From Ruminococcaceae bacterium UBA1772 (GTDB taxonomy: Bacteria; Bacillota; Clostridia; Oscillospirales; Acutalibacteraceae), in NCBI GenBank assembly GCA_002314645.1, contig DCGS01000004.1:10275-16565 (forward strand): 6,291 bases of DNA, given 5' to 3'. Positions 1 through 6,280 of this stretch are shown piece by piece. Each line of letters starts with the position of its first letter. The stretch's first letter is position 1. Below the pieces are notes generated by a model that did not search any database, was not told where the DNA came from, and worked only from the letters and a program-made list of their open reading frames with translations. The translations under genes and the position numbers were made by a program.

Positions 1-912
1 AATGAGGAAACAATTTGGGACTCTGAAAAGCTTGCAAAGGTTCTAAGCGGAACAAAGTCAGAAGCTAAGTACTATAAGGTACAAGAGGGAGACAGTCTTT
101 CACAAATTGCCTTTAGAAATGATATTTCAACTGCAAAGCTTATGTCTTTAAACCCTGGAATTTCTGAAACCATTAAGGTGGGTGACGAACTCCTCGTTTC
201 TCATGAAGTAAACTACGTTCAGCTTAAGGTTGTTAAAACTGAAGTTGCAAATGAAGAAATTGCATTTAGCACTGTTAGAAATAATAGTTCTAACCTCTAT
301 AAGGGTACAACTCGTGTAACTACAAGAGGTGTTAAGGGTCTTGACCAGGTAACACGTCTTGTAACATACGTAGATGGAGTAAAGGTTGATTCAGAAGAAA
401 TTAACCGCGTTACACTTAGAAATCCTGTAAATGAAGTTATTGCTGTAGGTACAAAGACTGTATCTTACTATAATGGTGGTTCTTACACATCAAGCTCTTA
501 TGTAAAGGGTCATGGATCACTCATTTGGCCTGCAGTTGGATGCCACACAGTATCTTCAAGATATGGATATAGAATTCTTTATGGCCGTTCTAATTTCCAC
601 GGCGGTATTGACCTTACAACAGGCGGTGCAAGAGGCCATACAGTTGTAGCCGCAAGAAGCGGAACGGTTACTACAGCAGGATGGGGCGGAAGCTACGGTT
701 ACTATGTAATCATTAACCATGGTAACGGTATGTCTACACTCTATGCACATATGCTTTCTGGTTCAATTTGCGTACGCCCAGGACAGTATGTATCTGGCGG
801 TTCTGCAGTTGGTAAGGTTGGTAGTACGGGTAACTCCACTGGACCTCACCTTCACTTTGAAGTAAGAATTAATGGTACAAGAGTAAATCCTGCTCCATAT
901 ATTGGTGCATAA
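1..912 (+). CDS. LysM-G5-M23 peptidoglycan endopeptidase, 5'-truncated by window edge
   Basis: The reading frame is open from base 1 to the TAA at 910-912, giving 303 residues. The first ATG (142) lies inside the LysM domain, so it is not the true start and the gene begins upstream of the window. Domains, numbered from base 1: LysM at about residues 24-67 (YYKVQEGDSLSQIA at its start, binding peptidoglycan glycan); G5 at about 72-152, a beta-rich adhesion or extension domain; then peptidase M23 at about 170-303. The M23 motifs are complete: H200 and D204 (HGGID) and the second His of HLH (H285) are the expected zinc ligands, and H250 (YAH) and H283 are the expected catalytic histidines. It should therefore be an active zinc endopeptidase cutting stem-peptide cross-links outside the membrane. 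Any signal peptide or further LysM copy would be upstream. Ile codons are all ATT/ATC. Substrate bond and physiological role (growth, separation or sporulation) cannot be told from this sequence. Confidence 0.93.
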   Translation, partial: NEETIWDSEKLAKVLSGTKSEAKYYKVQEGDSLSQIAFRNDISTAKLMSLNPGISETIKVGDELLVSHEVNYVQLKVVKTEVANEEIAFSTVRNNSSNLYKGTTRVTTRGVKGLDQVTRLVTYVDGVKVDSEEINRVTLRNPVNEVIAVGTKTVSYYNGGSYTSSSYVKGHGSLIWPAVGCHTVSSRYGYRILYGRSNFHGGIDLTTGGARGHTVVAARSGTVTTAGWGGSYGYYVIINHGNGMSTLYAHMLSGSICVRPGQYVSGGSAVGKVGSTGNSTGPHLHFEVRINGTRVNPAPYIGA

Positions 913-914
913 TA

Positions 915-972
915 CACAATAAAAAGGCACTCTCTACAAAGTATTTTTGCTTGTAGAGGGTGCTTTATTGTG
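915..972 (+). terminator. Rho-independent terminator after the M23 peptidase gene
   Basis: The core stem pairs 927-939 with 951-963 (13 bp, one U.G pair) around an 11-nt loop. It is followed by the T-rich stretch TTTATTGTGTT. Flanking bases extend the symmetry: CACAATAAA at 915-923 pairs with TTTATTGTG at 964-972, leaving a small bulge around 924-926. The hairpin starts 3 nt after the peptidase stop codon, as expected for its terminator. The A-rich left flank makes it potentially bidirectional, but no gene on the other strand ends here. Confidence 0.88.
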
Positions 973-979
973 TTAAAAT
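951..979 (+). promoter_or_regulatory. Candidate promoter for the ACT/UPF0210 unit
   Basis: A -35-like TTGTAG (951-956) lies 17 bp upstream of TAAAAT (974-979). The -10 is preceded by TGT, which makes an extended -10 (TGnTAAAAT), and this can offset the weak -35 (3 clear matches to TTGACA). Transcription would start near 986, leaving a leader of about 33 nt that contains the ribosome binding site at 1006-1010. The -35 falls in the 3' arm of the upstream terminator. This is a pattern match only; no start site has been measured. Confidence 0.5.
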
Positions 980-1018
980 ATTGCTAATTTGATTTTAAAC
1001 AATCTGGGGGTAAATTAT

Positions 1019-1288
1019 ATGCGAGCTATTGTAACAGTAGTAGGTAAAGATACAGTTGGTATTTTTGCAAAGGTTTCAACTTTCATTGCTGAGCACAATG
1101 TAAATATTGATGGTGTTTCACAGACAGTCCTTAAGGACACATTCTGTATGATTATGTCAGTTGACGTTTCAAATTGTACAGTGCCTTTCGGCGAGTTTGC
1201 TGAAAGCATTAAAGCAGCAGGTGAAAAAGACGGCCTTGCAATTCATGCAATGCACGAAGATATTTTCAATTCAATGCACAGAATTTGA
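1019..1288 (+). CDS. ACT domain-containing protein (UPF0237 family)
   Basis: This is an 89-residue single ACT domain with the UPF0237 look: N-terminal MRAIVTVVGKDTVGIFAKVS, then NVNIDGVSQTV, and the characteristic tail EDIFNSMHRI. ACT domains are small ligand-binding modules, usually sensing amino acids, and they act as dimers or higher oligomers in the cytoplasm. The ligand of this stand-alone family is not established. The start is the ATG at 1019: a G-run (1006-1010, CTGGGGG) sits 8 nt upstream, and family members begin at this methionine. A TTG at 989 in frame would add ten residues that do not resemble the family and would place this ribosome binding site inside the gene. The TGA stop (1286-1288) lies 14 nt before the UPF0210 gene, so the two are almost certainly cotranscribed. 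Such pairing recurs in Gram-positive bacteria, which suggests that the ACT protein senses a ligand for, or partners with, the UPF0210 protein (inference). Confidence 0.92.
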   Translation: MRAIVTVVGKDTVGIFAKVSTFIAEHNVNIDGVSQTVLKDTFCMIMSVDVSNCTVPFGEFAESIKAAGEKDGLAIHAMHEDIFNSMHRI

Positions 1289-1302
1289 GAGGGTGGCAAA
1301 GA

Positions 1303-2664
1303 ATGATAGAAATTAAAACAGAAGACATTCTCGAAACCATAGGCATGATTGAGAATGAAAACTTTGATATCCGTACAATTACAATGGGTATTTCTCTTCT
1401 TGACTGCGCAGATTCAGATCCTGTAAAAGCATGTGAGAAGATTTATGAAAAAATTACTCGCAAGGCAGAGAATCTTGTTCGCGTGGGTGAAGATATTGAA
1501 AGAGAATATGGTGTTCCAATTGTAAACAAGAGAGTGTCTGTTACTCCTATTGCAATGCTCCTTGCCGCTTCTGGCGGAGACCCACTTCTCTATGCAAAGA
1601 CACTTGAACGTGCAGTTAACACAATTGGTGTAAACTTCCTTGGCGGTTATTCAGCACTTGTTCAAAAGGGTTTTGCTAAGGGTGACGAAGCTTTAATCAG
1701 AAGCATTCCTGAAGCTCTTGATATTACTGATCACATTTGCTCAAGCGTTAATATTGGTTCTACAAAGACTGGTATTAACATGGACGCTGTAAAACTCATG
1801 GGACAAATTGTTCGTGAGTCAGCTGATGTTACAGCATATAAGGACTGTATTGGTCCTGCAAAGCTCGTTGTATTTTGTAACGCTCCTGAGGACAACCCAT
1901 TCATGGCTGGTGCATTCCACGGTCCAGGAGAACCTGACTGTGTAATTAACGTTGGTGTTTCTGGTCCTGGTGTTGTTCGTTCAGCTCTTACTAAAATCCC
2001 AGATGCAAATATTACAGAAGTTGCAGAAATGGTTAAGAGAACTGCATTTAAAATTACTCGTGTTGGACAGCTTGTTGCAAACGAGGCTTCAAAGAGACTA
2101 GATGTTCCATTTGGAATTATTGACCTTTCTCTTGCACCAACTCCAGCAATTGGAGACTCTGTAGCATATATTCTTGAGGAAATGGGTCTTGAGCAGTGTG
2201 GTGCACACGGCACTACTGCTTGTCTTGCTCTCCTTAACGACGCAGTAAAGAAGGGCGGCGTTATGGCCTCTTCCTCAGTAGGTGGACTTTCTGGTGCATT
2301 CATCCCAGTTTCAGAAGATGCTGGTATGATTAATGCTGCTAGAAGTGGTTGCTTAAAGCTTGAAAAACTTGAAGCAATGACAGCAGTATGTTCAGTTGGT
2401 CTTGATATGATTGTAATTCCTGGAGATACTACTCCTGAAGTTATTTCTGCAATTATTGCAGACGAAGCAGCAATTGGTATGGTTAACTCAAAGACAACAG
2501 CAGTTCGTGTAATTCCAGCAGTTGGAAAGAACGTTGGCGACGAGCTTAACTTCGGTGGTCTTCTTGGCTCTGGCCCTGTAATGCCACTCAACACTGCTTC
2601 TCCAGCTAAGTTCATTAATAGAGGCGGCAGAATTCCTGCTCCACTTCAGAGCCTTAAGAACTAA
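1303..2664 (+). CDS. UPF0210/DUF711 family protein ('PFL family protein')
   Basis: This 453-residue protein has the full length of UPF0210 (about 450). Family landmarks: IRTITMGISLLDCAD near residues 23-37, a GPGEP/GVSGPGVV segment in the middle, the glycine-rich stretch KKGGVMASSSVGGLSG, and the conserved C-terminus with NTASPAKFINRGGRIPAP. Structures of relatives recall the pyruvate formate-lyase fold, which explains the name. No glycyl-radical RVxGY-type motif is visible, so radical chemistry should not be assumed and the reaction is unknown. No signal peptide or membrane segment is seen, so it is probably cytosolic. The start is the ATG at 1303, behind GAGAGGG (1287-1293), which overlaps the ACT stop codon. 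An in-frame TTG at 1285 would add six residues upstream of it and is rejected. Codon use is strongly biased (about 2 ATA among 41 Ile codons), hinting at good expression. Family assignment is firm; function is open. Confidence 0.94.
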   Translation: MIEIKTEDILETIGMIENENFDIRTITMGISLLDCADSDPVKACEKIYEKITRKAENLVRVGEDIEREYGVPIVNKRVSVTPIAMLLAASGGDPLLYAKTLERAVNTIGVNFLGGYSALVQKGFAKGDEALIRSIPEALDITDHICSSVNIGSTKTGINMDAVKLMGQIVRESADVTAYKDCIGPAKLVVFCNAPEDNPFMAGAFHGPGEPDCVINVGVSGPGVVRSALTKIPDANITEVAEMVKRTAFKITRVGQLVANEASKRLDVPFGIIDLSLAPTPAIGDSVAYILEEMGLEQCGAHGTTACLALLNDAVKKGGVMASSSVGGLSGAFIPVSEDAGMINAARSGCLKLEKLEAMTAVCSVGLDMIVIPGDTTPEVISAIIADEAAIGMVNSKTTAVRVIPAVGKNVGDELNFGGLLGSGPVMPLNTASPAKFINRGGRIPAPLQSLKN

Positions 2665-2668
2665 GTTG

Positions 2669-2696
2669 TTGCAAACGAAAAACTTCAGTGTATAAT
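2669..2696 (+). promoter_or_regulatory. Candidate sigma-A promoter for the DUF1858 gene
   Basis: A consensus -10 TATAAT (2691-2696) follows TTGCAA (2669-2674, 4 of 6 matches to TTGACA) with a 16-bp spacer. The predicted start near 2703 leaves a leader of roughly 29 nt, with AAGGAAG at 2717-2723 before the ATG at 2732. It occupies the 67-nt gap after the UPF0210 stop. No terminator is visible in that gap, so readthrough from the upstream pair may also supply the gene. Confidence 0.62.
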
Positions 2697-2731
2697 TAAA
2701 TAGTAAAGTTTTAGAAAAGGAAGTAATTAAT

Positions 2732-2926
2732 ATGGCTGAAATTACAAGAGACGCATTAATTGGTGATATTCTTGACGCACATCCAGACGTTGCTCCATTC
2801 CTTCTTGAAATGGGTATGCACTGCCTTGGTTGTCCATCAGCTCGCGGTGAATCTTTAGAGCAGGCTTGCATGGTTCACGGTGTAGATGTTGAAGAAATTC
2901 TTGAGAAGATGAATTCTGCAATCTAA
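2732..2926 (+). CDS. DUF1858 small CxxC protein (hybrid-cluster-associated redox disulfide type)
   Basis: This 64-residue protein shows the DUF1858 pattern: ITRDALIGDILDAHPDVAPFL, then LEMGMHCLGCPSARGESLEQAC, then a short helix ending in EEILEKMNSAI. C31 and C34 form the CxxC pair and C46 is a third conserved-looking cysteine. Relatives are annotated as hybrid-cluster (prismane)-associated disulfide proteins and resemble the N-terminal domain of ScdA/Ric iron-sulfur repair proteins. A thiol-disulfide or metal/cluster-linked role in anaerobic or nitrosative stress is plausible but unproven, and no hybrid-cluster protein gene lies in this window. The start is well set by AAGGAAG (2717-2723) about 8 nt upstream. 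The gene has its own candidate promoter and is closed by the 2950-2985 terminator, so it can be transcribed as a single gene. Confidence 0.88.
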   Translation: MAEITRDALIGDILDAHPDVAPFLLEMGMHCLGCPSARGESLEQACMVHGVDVEEILEKMNSAI

Positions 2927-2949
2927 TCACAATTAATATTAAATAAAAA

Positions 2950-2985
2950 CACGAAGGCCCTATTCTTTCGGTCTTCGTGATTTTT
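2950..2985 (+). terminator. Rho-independent terminator after the DUF1858 gene
   Basis: A 10-bp stem pairs CACGAAGGCC (2950-2959) with GGTCTTCGTG (2970-2979), including one G.U pair, around a 10-nt loop. It is followed by ATTTTT (2980-2985). An A-rich run (2941-2949) on the left could pair with the U tract or serve the opposite strand. It starts 23 nt after the DUF1858 stop and ends only 15 nt before the trmK start codon. Confidence 0.9.
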
Positions 2986-3000
2986 ATAATTGGAGTATTT

Positions 3001-3690
3001 ATGATAAGTTTAGACAAACGTCTTTCCATGGTGGCAAGTATGGTACGACCAAATCATACAGTGTGTGACATTGGAACTGACCACGCATACCTTCCAGTAT
3101 ATTTAATCCAAAATGGAATAATAGAAAGTGCATTTGCAGGAGACCTTAGAGAAGGTCCTTTAGAGAATGCAAAAAGTACTGTAGAAAAGTGTGGCCTTGA
3201 AGGCAAGGTTACGCTCAAACTTTCACCTGGTCTTGAGAAGTTTGACGGATATAATTTAACTGATTTTGTAATTGCTGGAATGGGTGGAAATCTAATATCA
3301 GACATACTAAAGGATTCACCTTGGGTAAATAAAAAGGGAAATCATTTTGTGCTCCAACCACAGTCTCATGCCGAGGATCTTCGTGAATACTTATATAACA
3401 CAGGCTTTGAAATAATAAAAGAAAAAGCTGTAAAGGATGGCAAACATATATACATTGCCATTGAGGCCCAGTTCAAAGAGGCACCAAACAAACTTCCAGA
3501 AATTCCAAGATGGAAATACTTCGTTGGTGAAATGGCAAATTCAGAAAGTCCTGAATCTAAAGACTATCTTGAATACATAATTAAAAGACTTGAAACAAGA
3601 AAAACTGCTCTTGAAAATAATAACCAAAATAGTAAAGAGGCAGAAGAACTAAAAAGTATAATTGAAAAAATAAAAGAGGAGTCGAAATAA
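3001..3690 (+). CDS. trmK: tRNA (adenine(22)-N1)-methyltransferase TrmK
   Basis: This 229-residue class I SAM-dependent methyltransferase (COG2384) methylates N1 of A22 in the tRNA D-arm region. Seen in the sequence: the N-terminal LDKRLSMVASMV helix, the SAM-binding motif CDIGTDHAYLP (residues 22-32), the family signature IAGMGGNLI (91-99), and LQPQSH (118-123) where the catalytic-site loop is expected. The last 45 or so residues (185-228) are charged and helical, matching the C-terminal coiled-coil domain used to bind tRNA. The start is the ATG at 3001, with GGAG at 2992-2995. An in-frame GTG at 2977 lies in the terminator stem and is rejected. The stop is 1 nt from the nif3 start, so the two are tightly coupled, as in the known yqfN-yqfO pairing of B. 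subtilis. ATA is common here (11 of 19 Ile codons), unlike all genes upstream. Function is assigned by family and motif. Confidence 0.95.
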   Translation: MISLDKRLSMVASMVRPNHTVCDIGTDHAYLPVYLIQNGIIESAFAGDLREGPLENAKSTVEKCGLEGKVTLKLSPGLEKFDGYNLTDFVIAGMGGNLISDILKDSPWVNKKGNHFVLQPQSHAEDLREYLYNTGFEIIKEKAVKDGKHIYIAIEAQFKEAPNKLPEIPRWKYFVGEMANSESPESKDYLEYIIKRLETRKTALENNNQNSKEAEELKSIIEKIKEESK

Positions 3691-3691
3691 T

Positions 3692-4450
3692 ATGGTTACT
3701 GTTGGAAACGTATATGATTTTTTAAATTCTATTGCACCATTTAATACTCAGGAATCCTGGGACAATAGCGGACTCCTTGTTGGAAATAGAAACTCAGAGG
3801 TTACCAAAATTGCCTTCGTACTTGATGTAACAAACACTACTGTGGACAAAGCTCTTGAAGAGAAGGTGGATTTAATAATTAGCCACCATCCAATAATTTG
3901 GGAACCACTTAAGTTTGTTCCATCAGATTCACCTGTTTCAAAGTGCATAAGAAACGGCGTTGCCGTAATAAGTGCACATACAAACTGGGACATTGCTGAA
4001 GGCGGCGTAAATGACGTGCTTTCAAAAATGCTTGGTCTACAGAACATAACTCCAATTGTTCCAGAAAATGACCTTTGCATGCTTAGAAAAGGTGAACTTA
4101 AAACCGCTGTTCCTGCAGAAGAATTTGCAGACGTAGTAGCAAGTGCACTTGATACAGTTGTACGAGTAAGCTCTCCAGAAAAAATGATTAAGACAGTTGC
4201 TGTCTGTGGTGGTTCAGGTGCATCATTCCTTCCAGAACTCATAAGGGAAGATGTAGACGCATTTGTAACAGGCGACGCTAAGCATAACGACTTCTTAGAT
4301 GCCGTTGAATATGACATAAGTCTTCTTGCAGCAGGTCACTATGAAACCGAAACAATTTCAATGCCAATCCTTATGAACCTCACCAAAACTGAGTTCCCAA
4401 GCATTGAATATACATATATTGAATCAGCTCCAGTAGTTTACGTAGGCTAA
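3692..4450 (+). CDS. Nif3-like dinuclear metal-centre hexameric protein
   Basis: This 252-residue Nif3/DUF34 protein (COG0327) is in the short form, like E. coli YbgI (about 247). It lacks the extra central domain of the roughly 370-residue B. subtilis YqfO, as the N-terminal half runs straight into the C-terminal half. Expected metal ligands are present: H65 and H66 (SHHP), H96 and D100 (HTNWD), H216 and E220 (GHYETE), plus the family GDAKHNDFLDA (194-204). Relatives form hexameric toroids with two metals per subunit. They are widely mis-annotated as GTP cyclohydrolase I type 2, and the true reaction is not settled. The start is the ATG at 3692, with AGAGGAG (3675-3681) inside the end of trmK. 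A 1-nt gap after the trmK stop implies translational coupling. This neighbourhood supports a role tied to tRNA or nucleotide metabolism, but that is inference. Confidence 0.94.
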   Translation: MVTVGNVYDFLNSIAPFNTQESWDNSGLLVGNRNSEVTKIAFVLDVTNTTVDKALEEKVDLIISHHPIIWEPLKFVPSDSPVSKCIRNGVAVISAHTNWDIAEGGVNDVLSKMLGLQNITPIVPENDLCMLRKGELKTAVPAEEFADVVASALDTVVRVSSPEKMIKTVAVCGGSGASFLPELIREDVDAFVTGDAKHNDFLDAVEYDISLLAAGHYETETISMPILMNLTKTEFPSIEYTYIESAPVVYVG

Positions 4451-4464
4451 AATAGAACTTCACG

Positions 4465-4476
4465 AAAGGAAGTGAG
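4465..4476 (+). promoter_or_regulatory. Strong ribosome binding site of the rqcH-like gene
   Basis: AAAGGAAGTGAG matches the full anti-Shine-Dalgarno complement (AAGGAGGTGA) with one mismatch in the core, placed a few bases before the ATG at 4480. It fixes the start of the NFACT gene and is the longest match among the genes here. Flanking bases could form short hairpins over it (ACTTC at 4457-4461 with GAAGT at 4469-4473), probably too weak to matter. Confidence 0.75.
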
Positions 4477-4479
4477 AAC

Positions 4480-6258
4480 ATGTCTCTTGATGGAATTTTT
4501 CTTAGATGTATAAAGAGTGAGCTTGAAGAGAAGCTCATAGGTGCAAAAGTAGATAAGGTATACCAGCCATCTACGGAGGAGCTTGTTCTCTCCCTTAGAA
4601 CTCGTGGCTTCGGAGGAGTAAAACTCCTTCTCTCAACAAGGGCAAACAACCCTAGAGTGCACATAACAAGCACTTCATATGAAAATCCTGCCTCTCCACC
4701 AATGCTCTGCATGCTTCTTAGAAAAAGACTTGGTGGCTCAACCGTTACAAGCATAAGACAGGACAGATGTGACAGAACTCTTTTCTTTGACTTCCTTGCA
4801 ACAAATGAAATGGGAGACAAGGAAAATCTTTCCATTGCCATTGAAATAATGGCACAGTATAGTAATGCCATTTTAATTGGACCAAATGGTCAGGTAATAG
4901 ATGCTCTTAAAAGAGTAGACTTTTCTAAGTCATCAAAAAGACTTGTGCTTCCTGGTGTACAGTATGAACTACCACCAAAGCAGGACAAGTTTGACCTTTT
5001 TGAAACAGACGTAAAAGAAATAACAGAAAAAATTAAAGAAGAGAAAACGAAAAATCTTTCATCTGCTCTTCTTTCTTTAATAATGGGTATTTCTCCTATA
5101 GTTTCAAGGGAAATTGCACTCCCATTTGAAAACAAATATGTAAGTGAACTTACTGATAATGACTTTAAAAAGTTAGAAGAAATCTTAAATAAACTAAAAG
5201 AAGAATATAAAGATGGAACAAAAAGCTTCTATCTTTTAAAAGATTCGACTGGCAAACCTTTTGACTTCTCCTTCATGCCAATTACACAATACGGCACTGA
5301 AATGGAAGTAGAAGTATTCAGTTCATCTGCAGAAATTCTTGATGAATTCTATGGCCGTAGAGATGCTGCCGACAGAATGGCAAACAAAACCTCAGACCTT
5401 AGAAAACTTCTTCAAAATACAAAGGAACGTATTGCCAGAAAGACAGAAAACCAAAGGGTAGAGCTTGAAAAATGCGCAGACAGAGAAATTCTCCGTATAA
5501 GTGCAGAACTCCTTAATGCAAACCTCTACAGACTTGAAAAAGGTGCCGAGTACTACGACCTTGAAAACTACTATGATGAAAACAAAATAATGAGAGTTAA
5601 GGTTTCGCCAGCACTTTCACCAGCACAAAACTCTCAGAAATATTTCAAGGAATATAAAAAGACATACACAGCAGAAAAGAAGCTTACTGAACAAATTGAA
5701 ACAGGACTTCTTGACATGCAGTATATAGACTCAGTTCTTGACCTTCTCTCTAGAGCAGAAAGTGAAAAAGAAGTTTCACTCATAAGAGAGGAACTAGTAG
5801 AAACAGGCTACCTTAAAAACAAGAACAAAGAGAAAATAAAGAAGAACGGCACAGTTAAACAGCAAAAGAAAACAGCCCCTCTTCCACCTATTGAATATGA
5901 AACCACTGACGGCTTCACAGTCCTTGTAGGAAGAAACAACGTTCAAAACGACAAACTCTCCCTAAAACAAGCTGCAAAAGAAGACATGTGGCTTCACACA
6001 AAAGACTTCCCTGGCTCACACGTAATTTTAAAAGCCAAAGATGGTCAAATTTCAGATGAAGCCATAGAAGATGCCGCAATAATTGCTGCAGTTAACAGTA
6101 CAGCAAAAGACGCACAAAAAGTACCTGTTAACTACACACTTGCTAAAAACCTTAAAAAACCAACAGGTGCTAAACCGGGTAAAGTAATCTACCATGTCTA
6201 CAACACCATGTACATTACACCTGATGAAGATGCTGCTAATAAAATGAGAAAAAAATAA
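4480..6258 (+). CDS. rqcH: RqcH/FbpA-type NFACT protein (ribosome quality control)
   Basis: This 592-residue protein has the full NFACT architecture, slightly longer than B. subtilis RqcH (about 570). NFACT-N spans about 1-170, with D98-R99 matching the Asp-Arg pair needed for tRNA binding. A helix-hairpin-helix is likely near 190-215 (MGISPIVSREIA). Charged coiled-coil helices cover about 290-445, a lysine-rich linker about 445-466, and NFACT-R (DUF814) about 472-580, with EDMWLHTKDFPGSH at 501-514. RqcH binds the stalled 50S-peptidyl-tRNA complex and uses tRNA-Ala to add alanine tails that mark the chain for proteolysis. Relatives were first called fibronectin-binding proteins (FbpA/PavA), but no signal peptide or anchor is present, so it is cytosolic. 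Odd point: the usual MGR(H/Y)SN motif reads MAQYSN (124-129). The start follows a near-perfect Shine-Dalgarno, and the gene lies 29 nt after nif3, probably in the same operon. The symbol assumes orthology with RqcH. Confidence 0.93.
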   Translation: MSLDGIFLRCIKSELEEKLIGAKVDKVYQPSTEELVLSLRTRGFGGVKLLLSTRANNPRVHITSTSYENPASPPMLCMLLRKRLGGSTVTSIRQDRCDRTLFFDFLATNEMGDKENLSIAIEIMAQYSNAILIGPNGQVIDALKRVDFSKSSKRLVLPGVQYELPPKQDKFDLFETDVKEITEKIKEEKTKNLSSALLSLIMGISPIVSREIALPFENKYVSELTDNDFKKLEEILNKLKEEYKDGTKSFYLLKDSTGKPFDFSFMPITQYGTEMEVEVFSSSAEILDEFYGRRDAADRMANKTSDLRKLLQNTKERIARKTENQRVELEKCADREILRISAELLNANLYRLEKGAEYYDLENYYDENKIMRVKVSPALSPAQNSQKYFKEYKKTYTAEKKLTEQIETGLLDMQYIDSVLDLLSRAESEKEVSLIREELVETGYLKNKNKEKIKKNGTVKQQKKTAPLPPIEYETTDGFTVLVGRNNVQNDKLSLKQAAKEDMWLHTKDFPGSHVILKAKDGQISDEAIEDAAIIAAVNSTAKDAQKVPVNYTLAKNLKKPTGAKPGKVIYHVYNTMYITPDEDAANKMRKK

Positions 6259-6280
6259 AAACAAAATTTTTTATTTTTCT
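6251..6280 (+). terminator. Weak AT-only hairpin and U-rich tract after the rqcH-like gene
   Basis: AAAAATAAAAA (6251-6261), which spans the stop codon, can pair with TTTTTATTTTT (6268-6278) around a 6-nt loop. All pairs are A-T, so the stem is weak for a classical terminator, although the T-rich 3' side is suggestive. The window ends 11 nt later, so a better terminator may lie beyond it. Confidence 0.35.

Noticed and set aside
989..1018. Upstream TTG start for the ACT protein adding ten residues
   Set aside because: The extension covers the ribosome binding site of the ATG at 1019 and does not match the UPF0237 N-terminus.
1731..2615. 294-codon open frame on the - strand inside the UPF0210 gene
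   Set aside because: It is fully antisense to a confidently assigned gene. Its translation is rich in Ser, Pro, Thr and Ile with no recognisable domain, as expected for the reverse of a codon-biased gene.
1303..2664. Pyruvate formate-lyase activity for the 'PFL family' protein
   Set aside because: The sequence matches UPF0210/DUF711, lacks the glycyl-radical RVxGY motif, is far shorter than PFL, and has no activating-enzyme gene beside it.
2488..2871. 127-codon open frame on the - strand over the DUF1858 promoter and gene
   Set aside because: It would run antisense through the end of UPF0210, a good promoter and a recognised small protein; no domain is recognisable in its product.
2985..2990. 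TATAAT as the trmK promoter -10
   Set aside because: No acceptable -35 lies at 16-18 bp, and the implied start near 2997 would remove the GGAG ribosome binding site.
4448..4453. TAAAAT over the nif3 stop as a -10 for the rqcH-like gene
   Set aside because: The best -35 (TTGAAT at 4419-4424) is 23 bp away, too far; cotranscription from trmK-nif3 is simpler.
4457..4476. Short hairpins that could hide the ribosome binding site of the rqcH-like gene
   Set aside because: Only 5-bp stems are possible (ACTTC/GAAGT or TTCAC/GTGAG), too weak to claim a riboswitch or regulatory structure.
4380..4871. 163-codon open frame on the - strand over the nif3-rqcH junction
   Set aside because: It overlaps two well-supported genes, has no family resemblance, and is explained by the codon bias of the + strand genes.
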